This document shows, one piece after another, positions 8,745-18,700 of a DNA stretch of 34,023 bases. The translations under genes were made by a program, and so were the position numbers. Numbering within the stretch: position 1 is the stretch's first letter; each line of letters begins with the position of its first letter. The DNA lies in contig JAJJLU010003743.1 in NCBI GenBank assembly GCA_023807065.1, positions 1 to 34,023 on the forward strand. Direction: 5' to 3'. This DNA is from Isotricha intestinalis (taxonomy: Eukaryota; Ciliophora; Litostomatea; Vestibuliferida; Isotrichidae). Under the pieces are notes generated by a model. That model was not told the DNA's origin and ran no database searches. It was given only the letters and a program-made list of their open reading frames with translations.

Positions 8745-11632
8745 CTAAAATTCATCAGCCCAATTTTTATTATAATCTTTTGGTATATATTTCTTTTTTT
8801 CTTTTTTATTTACAGTTTGTTGAATTTCATCATTCTTTACAATATTTTCATAAGGAGAATTAATTTCCATCATGTTATTTAATTCTTTGATTTTAGGTTT
8901 GAAAGGAGGGTCATAAGAAAAATCATATAATTTTTCAAAACTAAATCCATCAAAAAAACGCATACGTTTTAAATTAATTGTATTACATATTCTTTTATTA
9001 ACTTTCTTAGTAAGTAAATCAGATATAAATTCATTAACAAATTTTATTTTATTATCTTTTTTTTCAATATTAGGAAAACAAACCTCCTGATATAAAATAT
9101 CTTTATAAATTTCAATAACCTCATGAGAATCATTTCCAAAAGGAAGTTCATTATAAAATATTTGATACATACAAATTCCAACCGACCAAAAATCACAAGA
9201 AAAACTATAACCTTTTCCTTGTAAAATTTCAGGTGCAATATAATGTGGAGTTCCTATTATTGTAGAAGTATAATTTGATAAAATCTTTGCTGTTCCAAAA
9301 TCTATTAGTTTTATATATCCATTTGAATCTATCATTAAATTATATGGTTTCAAATCTCTATGAATTATGAATTTTTTTTGTAAATATTCTAATATTAATA
9401 TTAATGTTCCTATAAAAAATTGAGTTTCATATATATTATTTATTTCATTTCTTTTATTTAAATAATCATTTAAATTTTCACCATTTATATATTCCATCAA
9501 TAAAAAACAATAAAATAGATTTTTCATACTTTTTACCATTTTTACAATAAATGGATGATCCAAACTTAACATTATTCTTCTTTCATATACAAAATATTTT
9601 GCTAATATTTTATCATTTTCAACATGTTGTTTTGAAAGTGCTTTTATTGCATATAGATTTTTTTTATTATGAACTAAAGAAACAGAACCAAATTTTCCTT
9701 CTCCTAAAAATTTAATATAATGTAAATCCTTTAATTGAATTGATGTATCTTGTAAAGCAAATTTTTTTGATATATAATTTTGAATTTTTTGATCAGTTAA
9801 AAGATAATCAAAATCTTTTTTTGATAAAAGATAACATATCACTTTTCCATCAATTGCTGTTACTGTATCTGTGCTTTTTTCATTATTCTGGAACAAACAA
9901 CTTTCACCAAAGCAATTTCCACTTTCTAATTCTCTTATGTATTTACCTTCTTTTGTTATTTTCACTCTTCCTTTTGAAATTAAATAAATTGAATTCGCTA
10001 TTTTTCCTTCTTCTACTATAACTTCACCTTCTGGAAATATTTTTTTTTCAAATTTAGAAACTAAAGAACCTAAAACTTTTTCCGATAAATTTTTAAATAA
10101 TTCTATGTTTTTTAATTTGTTCATTCTAGTTAAATAATTCATATGTTTATTTTCTTTTAAATCAATTTTTATTTTGTTCGATAATAATAAAATATCTACT
10201 TCCAGAGTTATTAAATTTGGATCACATATTAAATTTTCAAATAAAATATTATTATTATAATTTGTAAAAAATTCTTCTCCTATAAAATCACCTTTACTTG
10301 CATATATATTATTATTTTTATATACATTTCCATCAACAATAAAAATTAATCTTTTTGGATTTCTTTTATATTTTTCTTTTGATTTTTCATCAAATAATTT
10401 TTCCTTTGATGAATAAATTACAACAGAAAATATTTTAAACACATCAAGAATTAAATTTTCAGGAAATAAAATTTTTAAATTTTCAGATTTCTCAATATGA
10501 TTTTTAAATAAACAAAATAAAATTAAATTAATAAAATTTCCGCCTAAAGCTTCATATAAATCTTCTTTCGCAATTTCAAAACATGAAGTATTTTCAATTG
10601 CAAAATAATCAAAATGATTTTTTTCATTGAATAAAATACAATTATGACAAAAATAATCATTAATACTCAATTTTTTAATTTCTTTATTATCAATTTGACA
10701 AGAAACTAATCCATCTTGAATAATATAAAATTTTTGTGCTATTTTACCTTTGGAAATAATTTTTGTGTCTTTTTTAAATTTACTTGCAAACATTTTTTGA
10801 GCAATATTATATTTTGAAATAGAATCTAAATATTTAAAAATAAAAACATTATTAATAAAATTAAACTTATCTTTAAAAATTTCTTCATTAATTCTTTTTA
10901 CTGTATCTCTAAAAGCAATTCCATCAATAGAAAATAATTCAACATCTTCTAAACATTTTATATTTTCTTCTCTTTTTTGTTGATTAATTAAACTTAATTC
11001 TCCAAAACAATCCCATTCACCATAATATTTAATTATATTATTTTTTTCACTTGTTGCTTCAATTTTTCCTTTAAAAATTATATAAAAAAAATTTCCAATA
11101 TCTCCTTCTTTATAAATAATATCATCTTTATTAAAAGAACAATAAAATATTTGATTAATGATAGAATCTAAAACTTCGGAAGTTATATTTCTAAAAACAA
11201 AATTATTTGATAATGTTTTTCTTATATTATTTTCCATTAATTCAGTCAGGATATAATTATTATTTTCATTATCTTTTATAATTTTATTTTCTCTATAAGA
11301 TTCTATTTCACTGCTTTTAATACTCATTATTGATAAATTTTTTTCTGTAAAAGTTTTTCTAATTTGATTTAATTTTTTTAGTTGAACAATTTGAAATAAA
11401 GTTGCTTCTCCACTTTGTATACTTTGAACATTTTGTTTTATTTTATTCAATTTGATTGAATATGATTTTTGCTTTAAATATTTATTTACAGTATCTAATT
11501 TCCTAAGTGAGTGATCTTGACTAAATTGATTTTTATTTTCAACCCTAATTTCTCCTATTAATTTAGATACTTTTAATTTTTATTTTGAATTTTACTTTGG
11601 TCACAACATTGTGTATTTTGTAAAACTCCCAT
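8745..11632 (-). CDS. cGMP-dependent protein kinase (PKG), four cNMP-binding repeats
   Basis: Spliced CDS complement(join(8745..11554,11596..11632)), 948 residues, stop TAG. Without the small first exon there is no in-frame ATG before residue 90, although the sequence upstream is clearly coding. Exon 1 starts MGVLQNTQCC, with Gly2 and a Cys pair at 9-10, a typical N-myristoylation plus palmitoylation signature. Four cyclic-nucleotide-binding repeats follow, at about 130-235, 255-345, 375-475 and 500-600. Repeat 1 keeps FGE (196-198) and an Arg at 207; repeat 4 keeps FGE (561-563) but has Lys572 where the phosphate-binding Arg is expected; repeats 2 and 3 look degenerate. The AGC kinase domain is complete: Gly loop GEGKFGSV from 630, Lys650, HRD 744-746, DFG 764-766, APE 786-788, then an AGC tail with the PPFKP motif. 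The likely gatekeeper is Met699. Four repeats fused to the kinase is the alveolate PKG design. It probably transduces cGMP signals at membranes. Confidence 0.9.
11555..11595 (-). other. 41-nt GT-AG intron in the PKG gene
   Basis: On the reverse strand the intron starts GTAAAATTC and ends CTAAATTAATAG, with a CTAAAT branch-like element just before the acceptor. Exon 1 ends in phase 1 (CAA A) and exon 2 supplies GA, giving Arg13. A stop (TAA) lies inside the intron in both flanking frames, so splicing is required for the ATG at 11632 to reach the kinase. Other AG acceptors nearby do not keep the frame. Confidence 0.75.
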
Positions 11633-11808
11633 TTAGTTGAATTATTTTTATTTTTTGTTTTATTTTAATATATAATAATTGTTGAATTTTTTTATATTCT
11701 TTTGAAAAAATTTAACGATTAAAATATTATTCATTCTATTGAAAAATAATAAATTAAAAATTCAATAAAATTGAATTTTTTTTATTTTAAATAATAATAT
11801 ATAACTTA

Positions 11809-14637
11809 TTAACCGAATTTTTTAAATAGTTCATCACATTTTGGTTTTAAATCAGGTCTTTTACTTATAATATCATTAATTAAATCTTCTTTTCTATCAC
11901 AATCTTTATCACTAATTATTATTTCAACAGCTTCATCATATTTTTCCATCATTTTTAACAATTCAATTTTATAAGTAAAATAATCAGGTTCAATCATTTG
12001 TTTTATATATTTAGTTGCTTCATCATATTGTTTGAAATCATAATATAATTGAGCTAAATTATAAGGAGTTAAATTTAATTTTTTCAAATTATAATTGTTT
12101 TTTTCCAAAATTTTATTTATTTCCTCAAATTGATTTTTTTCAGCAAAATTTCTTAATTTCATTATCAAATATTTTTTATCTGATAATTTATAAGTTTTAT
12201 TTTCTTTATCTGTTATTTTAAAATTGTTGTGAGAAATACAAATTTTATAACAATCATAAATTGAATTATCAAATGAGCCTGTATCTGTATTTAAAATATA
12301 ATCTTTTTCAATAATTTGGGCTTTGAACTGAATTGAATTTTCTAACGAATTTAAATATTCTTTATAAAATGAAAAATCAAATTCATTTGATTTAATTCTT
12401 TTTAAACAAGTTTTTAAATTTCCTAAAATTAATTTTCTATCATGTAAATTTTTAATTTCAAAAAATCTTTCTAAATAAATAAAAAATAAATCTTCATATA
12501 AATTATTCTGAGTTAAATAAACTTCTAATAAATCAGGATATTTTTCTTTAATAGCCTTTAAATATTCAATAACCACAAGATTAATATTATTATATTTAGA
12601 AATAATTTCAATGAAATGTTTAGTATTATCTTTATTATCTTTGAAAATTTTATCAATAACACTGAAAATAACATTTCTATCATAAGTATCGATTGAAAGT
12701 AAAATTGCTGTATCCCAATCTCTTAATTTAATGTATTGTGGAATTTTAGTTAAAATTGATTTTTCTTCTTTTAAAAATTTACTTCCAATTTCATGAGCAC
12801 CATATTTAAAAGCTCTTTTAGCCAATTTGATATAAGAAATATTTGGTATATTTTTTAATTGTTTACTTATTTTTTCATATAATTGATTTTGTTCTTGAAT
12901 AGAAGAATTTCCTAATTTTTTTATTTGAACAGAAGCATATTTTTGAAAAATTATATGAATTGAATAGTCTAAATTTAAATATTTACAAACATCATAAGCT
13001 AATGCAAAATTATTTTGCCTAATTAATATTTTAATTATATCCTTAATTGTTTTATATTCTGAATAAGTAATATATCTTGGAATATCATTTACATTTTGAC
13101 AACAGTGTAAATTATTTAAAACTCTTATTTCTTGACAAGTTTGAACAAAAAAATCATAATTTAAATTTTGAACATAATTTTTGCCGTACTGAGCTGCCTT
13201 TAAAAGATAAAATTGAATTTTTTTCTTATCATTGTTTTCATCATAATAACTAATTTTAGAAGCAGCAATCAACAAAGTTTTAATGGCATCACCTAATTGT
13301 TCTATAATTTTCCTAATTTCAGAATCGCTATTAGGTGATTTTTCTAAATCTAACTTAAAAGCATTTAATAATTTTTTTGCAGGATGATTAGAAAAAGGAT
13401 AACAAGTATGATATAATTCTTTAGAAACTTTTGAAATAAAATATAAATATTTATGAGTAATAACTCTCAATCCATCAATTTCAGTTAAACAAAACATAAA
13501 TTCAGTATTCTGTAAAGCGTATGTTCCACTTTTTTCAGTGATTTTATAATATAAAGTTTTATTTTTAGAATTAATTAACATAATAAACCTTTTACCACAA
13601 ATACAAACAGCATCTTCACCACAAAATAGAAATTGAGTATTATCATTATATTCTAAAATTGCTTTCTGTTCATTTATTTCATAATTATCATTAGGATTAT
13701 CATTCACAGTAAATTGAACTTTTATTCTTGGATAATTATGTAAATCTTCATCTAAACTTTTGTGAAAAAAAAATACTGTTCCATCATTTCTATACATTGC
13801 AATTTGATTATTTAAAGGAGATAAAGCTAAAGCAGAAATATTACCTAAAATATCTTCTTTATTTTCATTGTCAATTCCACAATTATTATTATAAGGTAAT
13901 TTAATATCTGTTTCTATATATTTAATTTCATCATAATTATCTTGCTCTTTGAATTCCTCATTTTCTCCTTTTCCAGTTATATGAATTATTCCATTTCCTT
14001 TAAAATTTGGGAATAATAATTCAATTTGTTTTGATTTAGTTATTGATGATGGTAAAAATAAAAATTCTTTTATTGGTTTTGTTACTCCAATATATTTTAA
14101 AGGGAAAAAAATATATGGAAATGGATTTTTAATATCTTTTATTACATAAAAATTAAATTGTTCTGTTTGAGAAACATATCCTTTTTCAAAAAATTTACAT
14201 GATATAATTTTTTCTTTTTTAAAAATTTCGCTTGATATTTTATTTTCATAATTTTCAATTTCAATATTAAATTTTATTATTGTTCCATCATCATGGATAC
14301 CATATAATTTTTCTTCATAATTAAAACCAAATAAAATTAAATTTTTATTTTTTTCATCATAAGGAATTAATTTTAAATAACTACCATTTTGGCTCATTAC
14401 TATCACATTAAATTTTAAAGGATTGGCATTGTCCATTATCAAAATTTTTGGTTTTTTACAAAAAGCTACTAAACCTCCATTTTTTGCTATTGAAGAATAA
14501 CAATTTTCAAATTCTATTTTTAAATGGGGTCTATAATTTACTTCAGTTAATTCTTCTTTCATAAAATACATTTTTCCTTCTTCCATTGAATCAAATAATG
14601 TAGCATAATTTTCTATGTTTTCATATTGATCTTCCAT
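11809..14637 (-). CDS. VPS16: VPS16, core subunit of HOPS/CORVET tethering complexes
   Basis: 942 residues. The N-terminal half (about 1-430) has repeated beta-strand blades typical of the Vps16_N propeller (for example LIPYDEKNKNLILFGF and YGIHDDGTIIKF). The C-terminal half is an alpha-solenoid of the Vps16_C type. Family landmarks are LKAAQYGK near 480-487 (human VPS16 has a similar LLRAASFGK stretch) and LAYDVCKYLNLDYSIHIIF near 542, followed by a run of helical pairs such as WDTAILLSID near 640. The protein is slightly longer than animal VPS16 (about 840). VPS16 binds VPS33 and the other class C subunits on late endosomes, lysosomes or the vacuole, where it drives membrane tethering and fusion. 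The stop is 177 bases upstream of the PKG start on the same strand. No intron is needed. Confidence 0.88.
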   Translation of the reverse strand: MEDQYENIENYATLFDSMEEGKMYFMKEELTEVNYRPHLKIEFENCYSSIAKNGGLVAFCKKPKILIMDNANPLKFNVIVMSQNGSYLKLIPYDEKNKNLILFGFNYEEKLYGIHDDGTIIKFNIEIENYENKISSEIFKKEKIISCKFFEKGYVSQTEQFNFYVIKDIKNPFPYIFFPLKYIGVTKPIKEFLFLPSSITKSKQIELLFPNFKGNGIIHITGKGENEEFKEQDNYDEIKYIETDIKLPYNNNCGIDNENKEDILGNISALALSPLNNQIAMYRNDGTVFFFHKSLDEDLHNYPRIKVQFTVNDNPNDNYEINEQKAILEYNDNTQFLFCGEDAVCICGKRFIMLINSKNKTLYYKITEKSGTYALQNTEFMFCLTEIDGLRVITHKYLYFISKVSKELYHTCYPFSNHPAKKLLNAFKLDLEKSPNSDSEIRKIIEQLGDAIKTLLIAASKISYYDENNDKKKIQFYLLKAAQYGKNYVQNLNYDFFVQTCQEIRVLNNLHCCQNVNDIPRYITYSEYKTIKDIIKILIRQNNFALAYDVCKYLNLDYSIHIIFQKYASVQIKKLGNSSIQEQNQLYEKISKQLKNIPNISYIKLAKRAFKYGAHEIGSKFLKEEKSILTKIPQYIKLRDWDTAILLSIDTYDRNVIFSVIDKIFKDNKDNTKHFIEIISKYNNINLVVIEYLKAIKEKYPDLLEVYLTQNNLYEDLFFIYLERFFEIKNLHDRKLILGNLKTCLKRIKSNEFDFSFYKEYLNSLENSIQFKAQIIEKDYILNTDTGSFDNSIYDCYKICISHNNFKITDKENKTYKLSDKKYLIMKLRNFAEKNQFEEINKILEKNNYNLKKLNLTPYNLAQLYYDFKQYDEATKYIKQMIEPDYFTYKIELLKMMEKYDEAVEIIISDKDCDRKEDLINDIISKRPDLKPKCDELFKKFG

Positions 14638-15749
14638 TTTTGAAAATATATTTTAATATTATTTTTTTTTCTTGATTCAAATTTTTTATAATTTCCTGAT
14701 TGAGGGTATATATTTATTTAGATTTTTTATATAATATTTTTGTTGTATTTCATTGAATAACTATCCAGAAAATAAAGGTGAATTTTTTTCAATTAAATTT
14801 ATTCAATTTAGAAAAATAAGATATCAAATTTTTTTGAAAAAAGAGGAGAATTTAAGAATTTAAAGAAGAAGTTAAAATTTTCAAAAAATTGTTATAATAG
14901 AAATAGTAGGATTTTTATATATGCATGAAGAATATTAAAATATGAGAAAATACTTGTTTTTCTTCAAGAACAATTAAATAAAATTACAGATAAATAAATA
15001 AATACATAAAAGAATTAAATTATAATTTGAATAATACTTATAGATTTAAATTTAGGAAATATATTCATTAATTATTCTTATATTATTTAAATTTATTTAT
15101 ACTTAATTTTTTAACTCAAAAGTTAAAACAAACTAAAATTAATTAATATTTATTTATTGTCTGAAGTTTTATTCAATTTATCTTATATATCAATAAGATT
15201 GTTTACTGTATATTTTCGATATTTTTATTGAATAGAAACATTTATCTTCCTTTAATATTACTCAAACCAAATGTAAATAACAAGAAATAAATTTTAAATA
15301 AAATTATGATTAATGAATCAAATAATTGAAGATTTAAATTATTAAGAAGAAGAATTTGAAATAATTATGGCAAAATTTATTATTGAATATTTTAATAAAG
15401 ATTTTTCTTTGTAAAAAAAAGTTAATGAGGAAAAGTGAAAATTAATTGATTCAAAGGTATATATAATTAATTCATTTTTGATTTATGAATATTTTCTTTA
15501 ATTCCAGTCTTCTATAAATATAAATATTCTAATTATTACAATAATTAATAAAAATAATAAAATGAAAAAAATTTTTCAAACAAACATTTATAAAAAAAGG
15601 TTTTTATTCATAGCATCGTTAAATTTATTATATATTTATGTTATTTTATAATGATTTAACAAAAAAAAAATTTAAAAGAAAATATTTCAATATAAAATAT
15701 TACTCAAAAAAATTTGAAACAAATATTAGAACAAATAATTAAATAAAAA
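14638..15749. other. Long divergent intergenic region with a possible coding relic
   Basis: 1112 bases between the divergent VPS16 and surface-protein genes; it must hold both promoters, but no motif is recognised. Near 15305-15500 short coding-like runs occur in shifting frames with stops between them, for example EEEFEIIMAKFIIEYF followed by a stop. This could be a decayed gene fragment. The evidence is weak. Confidence 0.35.
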
Positions 15750-18700
15750 ATGAAATATTTTTTCATTTTATATTTTATATTAGTAGATCAAATTCTTTCA
15801 GTAAATAATCCATTTGAAATAGGAAACAATTATCCAAAATCAATAGCCTATGATTCAAAGTCATATGCATTTGGTTCTGATAAATTAGTTGTATCCAGTT
15901 ATTCTGATCAACTTCGAAATGATAATACTCTCGTTGTATCTTCTTATCATCAAACTGAAGTAGGAGCAGTAATAATTTATCCAGGCTCAGGAAATGCTTT
16001 TGCAATAAAAACAGAAAAAATAAGCTTAAACCAGTTTAAATTTGTATCACAATCACCTCTTGGTACAAGTTACTCAGATTTAGATACAGGACATTCTTTT
16101 CGGGCAAATTCTAATATATGTTTATTTAATTTAATGGTTTCTTCTTTAAATAAAGCTTATGCTGCATGGATTGATACATCTTCAAAAATAAATCTTATAT
16201 CTTTTTCCTCTACATCTGGTGTTGCTGAAGGTTCTCCAGTTTTAATTTCTCGAACAGTAGATTCAAACAGTATAGATTGTAAAGGATTTTCAGATTATGC
16301 TCAATTTATATGTGTTTATAAATCTAATATTGATACAGAGACAGGATGTATATTAGATGTATATAATAATGCTTTATCTTCAATTTCTAATCATAATTTA
16401 AGGCAATATGGTTGTGATTCTACTTCAATTGCTCAAAAAATATTAGATTTAAATCAAAGAACATTTTTCGTTTGTTATACTAAGAATAATGGATATGTTG
16501 ATTGCTTAATTGCAACCCAGTCAACAGGAAGTGTTAGTGGAAATGAATCAGGAAAGAACTTTTTACAAGGATGTGATATAGATTCTGATTATACAAAATT
16601 TGAAGTTGGAAAAATAGGAGTTTATTATTTTGTTTTATGTACAGGCTTATCTTTTATGAAATATAGAAGATTTACATCTACTTTATCAACTTATGGAGAA
16701 CAAATAGATTTATCTAGTTCTCATCAACCTTTATTTCCTAATTCAGTATATTTAAATCAATTTATTACTTTAATAAGTTATTCTGATTCAAATGGTGGAG
16801 GAAAAGGATATTATAGAGCTTTTGTCACTCCAATTTGTAATAGCATTTCATTTTCTGGGTTTATTAATGGGGAAGTTACTATTAATCTTGATAATTATAT
16901 TGATAATAAACAATTTGATAATAAGAAAGTTAAATTCATTCAATTACCTATAAGCCGATCTTTTAAATTTATTAATGGTGCTGTTGAAGAAAATGTTATT
17001 ATTAATAGAAAATATAATTCTAATACTAATTTTATATATACTGCACCATCAACAGCAGGAAATTATAAATTTACATATTATGGGACAAATGATGAAGAAA
17101 TATTAAGTAATAGTATTTGTGAAGTAACAATAATGATATCATCATGTTATAGGAGTTGTTATACATGTAGTGCATTATCTTCTTCAATTTCTGATCAAAA
17201 ATGTATATCATGTTTAACAGATTCTGAATATTATCCTAAATCAAGTTCTTTACCTTCAACATTATCACCAAATAATTGTTATAATTCAGATACTATTGAT
17301 TTAAATTATTATTTAGATAAAGATTCAACACCATATCAATGGAAAGAATGTGATGGATCTTGTAGAACATGTAATGGAGGCACATCAAGTGATTGCTTAA
17401 CCTGTGCTTCTGGTTATTTTTGGAAAAGTATGACTGATAAAATATGCATACAACCGTCTGCTGGTTATTATGGTAATACAACAACTGGTTATATTACACC
17501 ATGTTATACTAGTTGTGGTACTTGTTCAGTTGGAGGAAGTGAATCAAATCATAATTGTCTTACTTGTGCTACTTCATATTATAAAGCTGAAGATTTAGGA
17601 AATAATTGTTATAATTCTTTAGAAGGTTATTATCTTAGTTCATCTATTCTGAAGAAATGTTCTAATAATTGTAGAACTTGTTCTGATGGAGGAGACAATA
17701 AATGTTCTTCATGTTCTACTGGTTATTATTTTAAAATGACTGATATTCTTCCCAATAAATGTTATAGTCAAGATAATATTGGTAATGGATATTATTTGGA
17801 TAGTAATGATAATGTTTTTAAAGAATGTGATGGAAAGTGTGAAACTTGTTCACAAGGACCAATAGGTGACAATAATAATTGTTTAACTTGTAAATCAGCT
17901 TATAAATATAAATATGGTGTTAATTGTGTACAATATTGTCCTTCTCCAACATATGGATTTCATTCAAAATGTATTGCTGCATGTCCTTCATATACAATAT
18001 TTGATAGTAATAGAGAATGTGTAAAATGTAATAATTATATATATAAAGGAGAATGCAAAACAGCAATTCTAGATAAAACTTTTGTGGCAAATTATAATTA
18101 TGGAATTTTAGATGATTGTTATATAAGTTGTGCTTCCTGTGATTTTGGAGGAGATAAAAAGAAAATGAATTGTATTGCTTGTGATAATACTAATGACTAT
18201 TTTAGATTAGAAGATAAATTCTATCAATGTCATAAATCTTCAGAAACAGTAGATGGATATTTTTTCGATAATGTAAATAATGTGTTTATAACTTGTTATA
18301 AAACATGTAAATCATGTATAGAAAAAGGAACTGAATTAGATCATAAATGTACATCATGTAAATCAGGATATGAATTTGATCCTTATAATTCAAATAATTG
18401 TATAAATTATTGTTCAAATTATTGGTATCAAAATATAGAAGATGATACACATATATGTGTAGATTCATGTCCTTCAGATTATCCTTATTTAGTTTCAAAT
18501 ACAAATGAATGTGTAAAAACATGTTCAAGTGCATATAATAGTGCTCCTATAACTTATTATACTCATGAATATGAATGTTTGAAAGAATGTCCTGAAAATT
18601 CAATTAAAGACAATTTACAAAATAAATGTCATACTTTAAGTGATTTATATGATTTTTATACTACTTTAGGAAATTATCTTACTACTAATAAAATTCCTGT

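Noticed and set aside
11540..11555. A 16-nt Stentor-like intron (GTATCTAAATTAATAG) in the PKG gene
   Set aside because: The exon 1 frame reaches a TAA just before this GT, so the donor cannot be used. The 41-nt intron keeps the frame.
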